This document shows positions 1 through 10,994 of a stretch of DNA of 64,000 nucleotides, one piece after another. Each line of letters opens with the position of its first letter. The stretch's first letter is position 1. Under the pieces are notes generated by a model. That model searched no databases, was not told the origin of the DNA, and saw only the letters and a program-made list of their open reading frames with translations. Source of the stretch: Cephalopachus bancanus (lineage: Eukaryota > Chordata > Mammalia > Primates > Tarsiidae); NCBI GenBank assembly GCA_027257055.1, contig JAPVLO010000873.1, positions 186,001 through 250,000 on the forward strand, written 5' to 3'. A program made the position numbers and the translations under genes.

Positions 1-129
1 TTGCTGTGACTCTTTTCTCCTGAAAGCTCTCTTTTTAAACTAGAAATGTCATCTTCATCCAGGTTTCGACTATTATCACTGAACCGTTGACTCACTAAAT
101 AGTTCTTTTCAATCATGAACTCAACTGAA

Positions 130-745
130 CCTGATGCCCTCAAAATTGAGTCCCTTAATTGAGCCTACGCTACAGATCTTGTATTTATCAGCCCCATAAT
201 CACGTGAGCAAACTCCTTGAAACAAATATATATATGTGTGTATTTCTTATATTTATCAGGTTCATGGGATAATTAAATTTTATGTCAACTTGCCTGGGCT
301 ATGGTCCCCAGCTGTTTTGTCAAACACTAGTCTACATGCTGCTGAAGGTATTTTGTAGATGTGATTAACTATCAGTTGACCTTAAACAAAGGAGCATAAT
401 GTGGAGGGACCTCATCCTATCAGTTGCAGGCCTAGCTAAAGAGCAAAAACTGAGAAGGAACTCTGCCTCAAGACTCAGAGCTCACAGAAAACCCACTTCA
501 GTTTCCAGCTTTTTGATTAGCCCAAAGGATTTCAGATCCAAGATGCAACATCACGTCCTCAGTTTACCAGTGCTAGCCTACTCTACAGATCTTGTATTTA
601 TCAGCCCCATAATCACGTGAGCCAACTCCTTGAAACAAATATATATATGTGTGTATTTCTTATATTTATCTTGGTTCTAACTCTACGGAGAACCCTAACT
701 GATATACCTATCCTAATTAAGGGACTCAATTTTGAGGGCATCAGG
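130..745. repeat. Rearranged old repeat with a 95-bp direct and a 31-bp inverted duplication
   Basis: Positions 163-257 and 576-670 are direct copies (two mismatches in 95). Positions 130-160 are the exact reverse complement of 715-745. The body (about 270-710: ATGTCAACTTGCCTGGGCTATG... to GGAGAACCCTAACTGATAT) is an old interspersed repeat of a common mammalian type that I cannot name with certainty. Confidence 0.85.
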
Positions 746-1149
746 TTTTATTTCCAAATTTCCTTCACTACTTCACAAAGAAACACAGACAATGCTAATT
801 CTCTCTCCTAAATGCCTCTTAAATTGTATTCTTCTATGTATCTCTAGTGCATTCAACTTATAGCATCTAGAATACTATAAATGCCTCCAAATAAATCTTT
901 CCTTTCTCATTTTCCATTTTCTAAACACTACATTATCTCATGCTTCTAGTTACTTGGCAAATAGACCGATCTACTTAGTAAGTTCTGGGTTCAAGTGTTA
1001 ACACATCTGCTAAGTTTTCCCTGCCTCCTAAAGCCATCCTTCCTCCAAAAGTCTACATTATATTACTTTACATATTCAAGCAATTGTCATACTATAGTTA
1101 AGGGTTTTTTTTAAACTAGGGTCTGTCAGTGATCTAAGACAAATTATAT
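746..1149. other. AT-rich unassigned sequence
   Basis: No repeat, ORF or motif recognised. It lies in the presumed first intron of the leftward gene. Confidence 0.5.
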
Positions 1150-1159
1150 AAATTTAGGT

Positions 1160-1462
1160 GTTTTTTTTGTTTGTTTTTTTTTTTGAGTTGGAGTCTCACT
1201 CCGTCACCCAGACTGGAGTGCAGTAGCAAGCTCCTGGTCACCGCAGCCTCGACCTGCTGGACTCCGACGATCCTTCCACCTCAGCCTTCCAAGTAGCTGG
1301 AACTACAGGCACGCACTACCATGCCTGGCTGATTTTGATTTACTGTAGAGATGAGGTCTCGCCAAGTTGCCCAGGCGGGTCTCGAAACGGCGGGCTCAGG
1401 CAATCCACTCACCTCAGCCTCCCAAAGGTGCAGGATTACAGGCTGAGCCACCGAGCCTGGCT
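1160..1462 (-). mobile_element. Alu SINE, derived group
   Basis: Full-length dimer with target-site duplication (TSD) AAATTTAGGT at 1150-1159 and 1463-1472. Confidence 0.95.
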
Positions 1463-1883
1463 AAATTTAGGTTTTCAAGTAGATATTTTAAAAATAATTC
1501 TATTTATTATAAAGATAAACTTACAGGTTAAGTCACAACTGAAGGCATGTTAAATGAATCTTATTTTTCAAACTAAAGTCTTGAAACAGATTTAGGAGGT
1601 AATGAACATGTTTCCTTTTATCTTTAGTATTCAAGACTGTAAAGTTCATAGTCCTTTTTGTCCACTAAAATTAAATACTGCAAACAGGAATTATATCTTG
1701 TCTATCCTCAGAACCCAGCACCTGTATCATATACAACATAACAGAAGCACAACGTTTGAAGATGTTGCATGCATCATCAGTGGTTCAGATACCGGGCTAA
1801 CTAATGTATTGATCACTCTTATATATTTATGCTATTTCAATTAAACGTTAGTTACTATAGTAACCATTTCACAGATTAAGAAT
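1463..1883. other. Unassigned sequence, possibly containing an L2-type 3' end
   Basis: About 1690-1740 (TTATATCTTGTCTATCCTCAGAACCCAGCACCTG) resembles the end of an L2 element; the match is by eye only. Confidence 0.25.
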
Positions 1884-1893
1884 CCAAGGTTAA

Positions 1894-2130
1894 GCCGGGT
1901 ACAGTGGTTCATGCCTGTAATCCCAACACTTTTGAGAACAGCCTGGGCAACATGGTGTGACCTAGTCTCTACAATAAATCAGAAAATTAGCCGGTGTGGT
2001 GTGGTGCACACCTGTAGTTCCAGCTATTTGGAAGGTTGAGGCGGAAGGATCGCCTGAGACCAGCAGGTCAGGTAGAGGCTGCAGTGGCCGTGAGCATGTA
2101 TACAAAACAAGAACAAAACAAAACAAGAAA
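1894..2130 (+). mobile_element. Alu SINE, ancestral-like, internally deleted
   Basis: The left arm lacks the segment after AACACTTT, and the right arm is shortened before its tail. TSD CCAAGGTTAA at 1884-1893 and 2131-2140. Confidence 0.85.
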
Positions 2131-2170
2131 CCAAGGTTAAGAATATTAGAAGACTTAGCAAAAAACAGGT

Positions 2171-2476
2171 GTTTTTTTCTTTTTCTTTTTAGTCAGAGTC
2201 TCACTCTGGTATCCAAGCTGGAGTGCAGTAGCACACTCATGGCTACTGCAGCCTCGGCTTGCTGGGCTCAGATGATCCTTCAACCTTTAGCCTACACCAA
2301 GCAGCAGGAACTACAGGCATGCGCCCACCATATCCGGTTAATTTTTTTAATTTATTATAGAGATGAGGTCTCGCTGAGTAGTCCAGGCTGGTCTCAAAAC
2401 CCTGGGCTCAGGCAATTCTTTTGCCTTAGCCTCCAAAGGTGCCGGGATTACAGATGTGAGCCACTGCGCATTGCTG
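2171..2476 (-). mobile_element. Alu SINE, ancestral-like
   Basis: Both monomers are present but diverged; the 5' end (minus strand) is degraded. Confidence 0.85.
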
Positions 2477-2774
2477 ATTTTTTTTGTTTCTTTGTTTTGA
2501 GTCAGGGTCTCTGTTGTCCAGGCTGGAATACAGTGGCACAATTACGGCTCACCACAGCCTCAACCTTTTGGGCTCAGGCAATCCTTCTGCCTCGGCATCT
2601 TGAGTAACTAGGACTACAGGTACACGCTTCCACACCTGGCTTTTTTTTTTTTCTTCCTTTTTTGAGAGTTCAGATCTCACTCAGGCTGGTCTTGAGCTCC
2701 TTGGCTGAAGCAATCCTCTCCCCTAAGACTCCCAAAGCACTGAGATTACAGGCATTAGCCACCACACCAGGCCA
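2477..2774 (-). mobile_element. Alu SINE, ancestral-like, old
   Basis: It abuts the previous Alu and has a T-rich linker at 2641-2664. It is diverged throughout. Confidence 0.8.
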
Positions 2775-2785
2775 AAAAAATGTTT

Positions 2786-3076
2786 TGTTTTGTTTTGTTT
2801 TTGAGTTGGAGTCTCACTCTGTCACCCAGACTGGAGTGCAGTGGCCGCTCCCGGCCACCGCAGCCTCGACCTGCTGGGCTCTGGCGATCCTTCCGCCTCA
2901 GCCTTCCAAGTAGCCAGAATTACAGGCATACACTACGACGCCCGGCTGATTTTTTAATTTATTGTAGAGATGAGGTCTCGCTGCCCAGGCGGGTCTTGAA
3001 CCCGCGGGCTCAGGCAATCCACTCACCTCAGCCTCCCAAAGGCGTGGGATTACAGGCTGAGCCACCGAGCCTGGCT
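2786..3076 (-). mobile_element. Alu SINE, derived group
   Basis: TSD AAAAAAATGTTTT flanks it (2775 onward and 3078 onward). It carries the GTGGCCGCTCCCGGCCAC hairpin sequence. Confidence 0.92.
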
Positions 3077-3467
3077 CAAAAAAATGTTTTTAATATTAAG
3101 TTGGATAGCTTAAGATTTCAAGAGTTTCTGATTTTAAGTCCCAAGAATTTTCCTCCAAATAAGACCATGTACCTATTAACTGACTTAATAATAAAAATTT
3201 GTCTTTTTATACCAACTTTATGACACTCCAGGTTTTAGCCAAAGATCTGTTTAATCAAGGTTTGACCCCCGACCCCACTCCAGTGAGTCCTAATGCCTCC
3301 AATTCTTTTCAACCCACAAAACACAATTTGGGATACGTATGAAACTTAACTGTCACCTTTATTCTACCCAAAAGTCTGTATAAGACACATATCTGAATTT
3401 CTGCTAGAAACCAGAAAGAAGGGAAATAACTGATGGAGGGGCAAAAGCATTAAGAAAAGATCAATGT
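3077..3467. other. Unassigned sequence
   Basis: AT-rich; no gene or repeat recognised. Confidence 0.5.
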
Positions 3468-3758
3468 GACCAGACGCGGTGGCTCACACCTATAATCCCA
3501 GCACTTTGGGAGGCCAAGGTGAGGGGATTGCCTGAGTCCGCAGGTTCAATACCATCAGCCTGGGCAACTCAGCAAGACTCATCTCCACAATAAATCAAAA
3601 AATTAGCTGGGCATGGTGACACATGCTTGTAGTTCCAGCTACTTGGAAGGCTGAGCCCAACAGGTCGAGGCTGTGGTGGCCGTGAGCATGCCACTGCACT
3701 CCAGCCTGGGCAACAGAGTGAAAGACTCTAACTAAAAAAAAAAAAAAAAAAAAAAAAG
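3468..3758 (+). mobile_element. Alu SINE, ancestral-like
   Basis: Full dimer with a tail of about 23 A and a small deletion in the right arm. Confidence 0.9.
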
Positions 3759-4299
3759 AAGTTCAAAGAAAGGCAGAATCATCCAAGAGCTTCTCTGTAT
3801 TTCTTACTAAAGGAACAGAAAATAAATAAGAAGAAAACCTCAGAGAAGAGTCTCTGAAGCAATCAAATGGTAACTGTTAGCTCAACTATCTCTTCACTCA
3901 CTTGTAATAAAGTTCACCAATAAGTGATCACAAAAGAAAAGTCTCTTTGAAACTTAGTAATTTTTGCACAGTCTCATTGTCACTTAAAATATTATCACTG
4001 TGTAGATGTTCTGAGTTTAGAAATGCCATTTTCCATACCATGTTAATTTGAAGGCAGGCTGGAATGCTATGGAAGTAGGAGCAAGAGGTTAGATATTCAT
4101 CAAAGGTGACTTTAGCGGTGATAGGGGAAAAGAAAGTGTGTCAGTCATCCGAGTATCCTCCTTATACTCCAGAGTATATATACCACAAAAAAACAGCAAA
4201 CATAATTTTCCCAGAGTTTTCATGTCACATTCACTCATACTCCCTCCCTCCTACAGTTATTTTCACTTATGATATACCTCTTTAAAAAAAGATAGCTGA
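3759..4299. other. Unassigned sequence
   Basis: No repeat or ORF recognised. Confidence 0.5.
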
Positions 4300-4609
4300 G
4301 CCGGGCTCGGTGGCTCAGCCTGTAATCCCGCGCCTTTGGGAGGCTGAGGTGAGTGGATTGCCTGAGCCCGCGGGTTCGAGACCCGCCTGGGCAGCAAGAC
4401 CTCATCTCTACAATAAATCAAAAAATCAGCCGGGCGTGGTAGCGCATGCCTGTAATTCCGGCTACTCGGAAGGCTAAGGCGAAAGGATCGCTGGAGCCCA
4501 GCAGGTTGAGGCTGTGGTGGCCGGGAGCGGCCACTGCACTCCAGTCTGGGCGACAGAATGAGACTCCCAACTCAAAAAAAAAAAAAAAAAGAAAGAAAGA
4601 AAGAAAGAA
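4300..4609 (+). mobile_element. Alu SINE, derived group, intact reference copy
   Basis: A box TGGCTCAGCCTG at 4311-4322. T-arm-like hairpin GCGGG-TTCGAGA-CCCGC at 4370-4386. Right-arm hairpin GTGGCC-GGGAGC-GGCCAC at 4517-4534. The tail is A-rich with GAAA repeats. Confidence 0.95.
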
Positions 4610-4611
4610 GG

Positions 4612-4998
4612 TTGACGGGCTCGGTGGCTCAGCCTGTAATCCCAGTGCTTTGGGAGGCCGAGGTGAGTGGATTGCCTGAGCCCACGGGTTCGAGACCCGC
4701 CTGGGCAACTTGGCGAGACATCATCTCTACAATAAATCAAAAATTATCCACCTAACCCTTAACTGTACCCCACAAAATCATAATAAAAAATATTGATAAA
4801 AAAAAAAAAAAAATTAGCCGGCCGTGGTAGCGCACGCCTGTAGTTGAGCTACTCGGAAGGCTGAAGCGGAAGGATTGCCGGAGCCCAGCAGCTCGAGGCT
4901 GCAGTGGCTGAGAACGGTCACTGCACTCCAGTCCGGGCAACTGAGTGAGACTCCAACTCAAAAAATAAATAAATAAATAAAAATAAACAAAATAAAGA
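4612..4998 (+). mobile_element. Alu SINE, derived group, with about 50 bp of foreign sequence in the linker
   Basis: The left monomer ends at about 4745. Non-Alu sequence (CCACCTAACCCTTAACTG..., ending AATATTGATA) fills 4747-4798, then the right monomer starts after a new A-run. It could also be two separate insertions. Confidence 0.8.
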
Positions 4999-6667
4999 AA
5001 GTCATAAGTTAACTGTAAGTTTTGAAATATTTCCAACTACAAAGTCAGAAAAATGTTACCGTTTACTTAAATTTCCTGTAAACTTTTATTTAAAAAAGGT
5101 TTCTCCATAATCTAAACAAAACTTCCAATGATTTCACTTAGAGGAAAGTAACATCAAAGTATCTCTGAAACATGACACAAAATTTGAAAAAAGGTCCTGA
5201 GATTCACACACAGTATAGCTTGAAGTCCCTCACATCTATCATGATAAACGTTAGGCCTTCCCTCTAAATTTGCTTTCTAGGCTTTACTTTGAAAAAGTAG
5301 TTAGAAATCTATTCATTTACTTAAGCCCAAGGCTTTATAGATATGGCTAACTAAATCACATGTCACAGGAATAAACTAACAACTGAGAACACCAAAGCCT
5401 CAGGCAAGAATTCCAAGGTTGCTATTTAGGCAAACCTGTCTGAATTTGCAAGATGCTGTCGTCTGATAAAATTGTATCAAAAACTCAAATGCTGGCCAAA
5501 ATGGGAGAGCACAGTAATAGGAGAGAAGTGGTCTGATCTTGTGTAGCAATTCCATGTTCTATTTTGGAGAACTTATTTCTAAATTTATAAGCACATGAAG
5601 CCAAGAGCTAGTATCATAAGAGGGAAAAAAATGAAATGTAAAGAGCTCAATACCAAATAAAAACATGCAAAGGAAGGGTAGGTTTGGATTTTTCATTGTT
5701 GCTGGTCACAACTTAGTGAGGTACCGCCACTTTTGAAATAAAAGGTGGTAAAATTAATCAAGCATGTAAATGTTTCAACAGATTTGTGTTTTGCCAACTC
5801 ATCAATTCACAAACTGGTAACATTTCATGAGAATCTAGTATACTCTCCAGACACTGCTAGAACTGACTGACAAATGAAAAGTACAGAGATTTAGGAAATT
5901 AGCCTGTAAACTCTGTGAAGACAAGATTCATACCCACTGTATTCTCTGTTGCTGTTATCTCCAATGGGCAAAGAACCTGATACATGCAGACCGAGAAGTT
6001 AAAGTATAGAATATGTTTTAATAGTCTTCTATATTAAATCGTAAAGGAGTATTTAAAAAACCACAGCTATTTTAATAAATACCAAGCAAATGTAAAGTCC
6101 CATAAGATCTAAATGTAGCTATCAAAAATTCATTTTATTTCTTCTTAAAAAAAAATCAAGTCTAATGTCTAATGCAACAATTCATCATGCAACTAATCTT
6201 GAAATAATCAGCTTTTGTTAACAGTTAAAGTTAGAAGAAAAAACAAAAACATAATTTCAGTAAGAAGAAAAGGGATATAAGCAGATGGGTTCCATGCAGA
6301 CCAGCCTCTAAGGGAGTAGAGCTGGCTAGCTCTGTGGCTTTTGTCCTCCAAGCCAATTTTGACAGGAAAAAAACACTGGAAAAGAAAACATTAAAAATAA
6401 CACCATGGCATCAGTTACCATGAAACCAGACAGTCAGTCCTTTTCTGCAAACCTAACAACATACACAGATACATATGGCACAAGACTCTAAAATACATTA
6501 TGGACAGATACTTTCAGAGGTACTATATTATTTCTTAGCAAACCTTAATAAGACAAGAACGAAAATTACAAGTAATGAAAGACAATTTCCCCAACATCTG
6601 TACCTAATCTCTCTACTCAATTTCTCTTGATACAACTGCACACGTTAGCACAGCTACATTTAAAAAC
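4999..6667. other. 1.7 kb Alu-free unassigned sequence
   Basis: No ORF of note. About 5905-5995 (CTGTAAACTCTGTGAAGACAAG) resembles an L2 3' end. The rest is AT-rich, without recognised structure. Confidence 0.4.
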
Positions 6668-6676
6668 AGTACTTTT

Positions 6677-6994
6677 GCCGGGCTCGGTGCCTCAGCCTGT
6701 AATCCCGCGCCTTGGGAGGCCGAGGTGAGTGAATTGCCTGAACCCACGGGTTCGAGACCCGCCTGGGCAACTTGGTGAGACCTCATCTCTACAATAAATC
6801 AAAAACTTAGCCAGGCATGGTAGCGCGCGTCTGTAGTTCCAGCTACTTGGAAGGCTGAGGCAGAAGGATCGCCGGAGTCCAGCAGGTCGAGGCTGTGGTG
6901 GCCAGGAGCGGCCACTGCACTCCAGGTCTGGGCGACAGAGTGAGACTCCAACTCAAAAAAATAAAAAAATTAAGAAAAATTAAAAAAATAAAAA
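6677..6994 (+). mobile_element. Alu SINE, derived group
   Basis: TSD AGTACTTTT at 6668-6676 and about 6996-7004. Confidence 0.95.
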
Positions 6995-7003
6995 TAGTAC
7001 TTT

Positions 7004-8539
7004 TTTCACTGTTCCTATCACAGTCTCTTCCTCCCTCAGATTTTAAAATAACGATTACGATTTCTAAAGGCTTTTTTCTCATATGCTTATGATGCAAACC
7101 TACTTACAGATACTCTCTGTGCACTAATCTGCCATAAAATAAACTCTTTTTACAAATCCCTGTCTCTAAAGTGCCCCCAAAACAGTTGTCAGCAAGCAAC
7201 ATACAGGAAAACTCACCCTCCTTACTTTATGTTTGGTTTTCTCTCTCTTCACATGTTGTTCGTGGGTGCAGAAGTTCTTCCTCCACCCATTTTCACTCAG
7301 TTTATGTCTCTATGCCTGCTCCCCAGAGGAAGATGGTAAAAGCTATTCTTGCTTCCCAAACTGTGGGACAACTCGCTCTGCTCCGTCCCTTTCCCCCAGC
7401 CCCTGCCAGTGTTCATGGGTGATCAGTCTTCCAGCTCACAAAAGGAAGTCTTGAGAAATAACCTAGTGATCTACCCCAGCAGCAAACCCTAGGAGGCTCC
7501 AAATCCGGGAAAGGAGGAACTGGGAGACATTTTCCAAGATACGTTTCTCCATGTGCCCCAACAAACTAATGCCTAAGGTTGATTCGTGTTCCTTGGTTGC
7601 GGAAAATAGGAATGCCCACTTTAGCGTATTTTTCATAAAATGGCTGAGGGGGTAGAAAATGGGTAATATTTTGCTTGAAATTTCCCTCTAGAGAGAGGAA
7701 AAGGGGCCCGCACAAGCAGGAAAAGCCATTCCTCGCTGCCACTCTTGCCCTCCACTCCCAGATGCTGCTCCTCACGTGACTGTTCAGCTGGGACGCTAAG
7801 GAAACCGGGAAGCACGAAAAAGCGACCCCCGGAACTAAGACAAGTGGGACTTCTGCCGGCAGCCAGCGGGCTGCACCAGCTCCGCGCCCCCTGCAGAGGG
7901 AAAGGCGGGAAGAGAAAGCGGCTCTCGGCGATGGAGGGCTGCGTGGGACTGACTGTGACGCTCCCCTTCTCGGCTCTTTTCTCAGAATCACAGACTGCCC
8001 CCCTCCCTGACAAGCAGCCTGCAGCACCTGGTGGGGGTAAGAGGAGACAAGAGAGAAAAAGGGAGACAGAGAGAGAGAAAAACATCAACAGCCATGTCGC
8101 CAAACTAACAACTAAATACACGACACGAAAGAAGGGAATTAACAGCAGTAACCGAGAGAGAAAGGAACGCAAGCCTGATCGCCTCGACACAAAATAGGCC
8201 TCCTCCCCGTTGACGCCCTAGCCGAGTGACACAAAGTAACCATCAGAAGAGAGACTGAGCGCACTGTTCTTCGTCCGAGAACACACGAACATTTCACATA
8301 CTAAAATTTAGGAAATTAAGTGTCGAATCTTCATGGCTGGAATCTCAGCGAGCGTTTTAGTATCTTAAAAGCATTCTGACGATGGCTTTCAAGAAAGCTC
8401 TTTTTTAAAAAACCTGGAAGCAACGACCTTTAAGCTACGAAATCCTGCGAAAGAGATGTAAATTCACACTTAAATCTGAACGGCTAGGGAGTAACTTAAA
8501 AGCGTACACAGACATGATCAACAGAGTGACCCACAAAAA
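7004..8539. other. Alu-free flank of the CpG island
   Basis: GC and CpG content rise gradually towards 8540. Several overlapping ORFs on both strands (7566-8197) have no family resemblance and look like composition artefacts. On the model above this is the start of intron 1 of the leftward gene. Confidence 0.4.
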
Positions 8540-10270
8540 GAAAATTCAAATGGGGCTGCCTCGGGGTCGAATGCAACCCGACCCCCAAGGTGTGCGAACG
8601 AGCCAAAAGAGTAGTGGGAAAACAACAGGACGCGGAAAGCATGTACGTCGAAGTTTCGTCTAGCGCGGTCCGTAGAATCACCCCACTCCGAACTGACACC
8701 CGCCTCCGTCCAGCCGCACAAACGGGATGAAATTCCAGCACTACAGCCTTGCGGATCACAGATGGGGGAAGCCGGACGTCAGTGCCCGTTTGGGGCTTTT
8801 GTTTGGGGGGGTGCTATCTCCCCGCCGGGGCCCATTTTTAAAGCCCACAGCCCGACAATCGGCTGCGGGGTCACCCCTTCTGGCCGAGGGCTCCCCAAGG
8901 AAAGGGGAACGACCGCCACGCTCCGAAGGCCCCCGCGGACCGCCACGCCACGCGCGGGCGACAGGGCGCCCCTCGCGCGCGCCGCCCGGGGCGCCTCCCG
9001 GCCGCCACACCCCCTCGCCCCGCCCCGCCCCCGCCGGGCCCGCCGCGCGCCCCCCCGCGCCGCGGCGACCCCGGCCCCGCGGGCCCCCCGCCCGGGCCGC
9101 GCCCCCGCTCGCGGGAAGACGGGCCGCGGGCCCGGCCCCGGGGCGCCGAGGCCGCCGCTCCTCCTCTGGGCCGCGGGGCGCGGCGCCTCGACCGCTCACC
9201 TGGCGCGGGCGGCGCCTGCCTCGCTCTCGGCCGCGGGGTCGGCCGGGGCCTCCGGGGCGGCGCGGGCGGCCGGGCCGGGGGACGTCCGAGGCGCGGGGGG
9301 AGGGTCGGATGCCGGGCGCCGCCGCCTCTCGCCGCCGCCGCCCGCGGCCCCCGCGGCCAGGCCGGGCGTCCCCGCACGCTCGCCCCTTCCTCACGCCTCG
9401 CGGAGGCCGGCCGCTCCCTCGCCCCCGCTCCCGCACGCACACACGCCCGCTCCCTCACGCCCGCGCCCGGCCGCCGCCGCCGCTCGCTCGCTCCCGCCCT
9501 CGCCGCGCGCGCGCGCGCGCCCCCGCCACACAGCGCGCGCGACGCCGGCGGAGCCCGCCCCGCGCTCCCCACGCCGAGGCGCCGCGCGCCGCCGCCCGCG
9601 GCCCCGGGCTCGCGCGCGCGCGCGCCCGGCCCCGCCCTCCCGGCCGGCCGGCGGGGGGCGGGGGGCGTCGGCCCGCCCGGCCGCGCGGAGCCGCCACCTG
9701 CGTGGGGCCGGCCTCGCCCTCCGCGCCCGGACTCCCCCGCAGCCTGCGCCGGGATGGGCTGGGCGGGCCGGGGGGAGGGGCGCCCGGGCCTCCGAGGACG
9801 CGCCGCCCCTCCCGCCCCAAACCGTCTTCCCGAGAAAGGGAGGCGACGGGGGGGTGTTCCCTGCTCGAAACCGCGAGATTCGTGGCTCCCCCCCCCCCGC
9901 GACCTCGCACTCCCAGATCCGGCCCCTCCGTCCGCCCTCCGAGCCCGACGCGACTCGCCCCCCCCCCCGGCCGCGGCATCCCGGCCGCGCCCCCGCCCTC
10001 CGACGGCCCCTGCGGGCGGCGAGGGTGCGGCTCAGACAAAGGTCGGGAGCCAGAGGGTCTGCGCCCGTGAGAGAGTCCAGACAATGCCTCCGGGCAGCGG
10101 GACGCAGGTGAAACCTGCACCCTGAATTCCCCGGGCCCCGCCGGGTTTCAAGGTCCGGGCGGGGTCGGGTCGGGGGCTCCACGTCCCCCCGGAGCCTTTG
10201 TTCCCCAAAGGGGGAACGAGGACACTCCGGGGTCCCCGTGAGCAGGGAATGCGGCTCGTAAGACGCCTCG
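8540..10270. promoter_or_regulatory. CpG island, probable promoter of the divergent neighbour (RIMKLB by synteny)
   Basis: This is the only long GC- and CpG-rich block in the window, with (CG)n runs at about 9503-9520 and 9610-9625, several GC boxes (CCCCGCCC, GGGGGCGG), C-runs at about 9889 and 9959, and no SINEs. Such islands mark broad TATA-less promoters. In mammals MFAP5 is flanked head-to-head by RIMKLB, which encodes an N-acetylaspartylglutamate synthetase. The minus-strand donor at 9199 supports transcription leftward. The RIMKLB assignment is synteny-based inference, because no RIMKLB coding exon lies in the window. Confidence 0.75.
9194..9204 (-). other. Consensus splice donor CAG|GTGAGC inside the CpG island, minus strand
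   Basis: On the minus strand the sequence reads GCGCCAG|GTGAGCGG, a full-strength U1 match, with the last exon base at 9200. It would end a GC-rich 5'UTR exon that starts somewhere between about 9250 and 9800. Intron 1 would then fill 9199 down to at least position 1. Confidence 0.5.
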
Positions 10271-10645
10271 GGGAGAGCCCCCAGCGAATTCCACAACCTA
10301 AGGATAAAGGAAAAAGCATCGTCCAAGGAGGCCCAGAAGACGAAGGGGCGGCCCCGGGACTCCCTTTTCCAGACTGGGAATGCAGCCCAAGGCGGCGGGT
10401 GACCTCCCCGGTGGACGTGGAAGGCTCGCTTCGAGCACGGGGGTCTCCAGAGGGCCCAGGTGTGACACAGCCATGCCCTCGTCGCTTTGCCTTCTTGCTG
10501 GGCACCTCAGCCCAGAGCCTCTCTTGGAACCCCAAACTCTTGTCAATATAATTTCATTATGTCTGCTTCCCCCCCCCCATTTCCTTCCGGATCCTGAGAG
10601 TCCTTTAAGAGCCCTTGCAAAGCCTAAGGCAATAACTTCTTCTGG
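10270..10645. other. Unassigned sequence right of the CpG island
   Basis: Moderately GC-rich with no SINE. A + strand donor-like CAG|GTGAAA sits at 10105-10113, just inside the island. Confidence 0.4.
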
Positions 10646-10862
10646 AGGCAGACCCTGGATTGGCTTTCTAGCTCCAATACCTCTGTGATCTTGTGAAGTA
10701 GCTGAACCTCTCTGCATCTCAATCTGCTCAACTGTAAAGATAAAGAGTAGTTATCTACTTCATCCAGCTGTCATAAGGAGCTCATGAGTTAATAGGTAGA
10801 TTAGTTAATGCCAGATATAGAGCAAATGCTGCTATTCCAAGTACTTACTGCTGTTATTATAT
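10646..10862 (+). repeat. MIR SINE
   Basis: The order of motifs matches MIR: CTCCAATACCTCTGTGATCTTG, GAACCTCTCTGCATCTCA, TAAAGATAAAGAGTAG, CATAAGGAG and GTTAATGCCAGATATAGAGCAAATGCTG. Confidence 0.8.
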
Positions 10863-10994
10863 GTAATAACCAATGAGAGTAATCTAGGATGATCAACCCC
10901 TTTCAAAAGAACACGTTTAGAGGAACAAATGTACTATATGAGACACTATTCCGAAGAAAAGGGATAAAGTCAACAGAATTACATTGTTGCTGTT

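Noticed and set aside
1996..2607. 203-codon ORF
   Set aside because: It runs across three Alus; no non-Alu content suggests a gene.
4370..4386. tRNA-like T-arm sequence as a possible tRNA gene
   Set aside because: No acceptor, D or anticodon arms surround it; it lies in the 7SL-derived left Alu arm.
7566..8197. Overlapping ORFs of 150-185 codons on both strands near the CpG island
   Set aside because: No domain, no agreement between frames, and low-complexity Ser/Arg/Leu content. At most this is 5' intron sequence of the leftward gene.
8727..10120. Very long ORFs (up to 449 codons) on both strands across the CpG island
   Set aside because: Composition is almost only Pro, Arg, Ala and Gly in all frames, and the frames overlap on both strands. 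GC-rich DNA lacks stop codons, so this is a composition effect.
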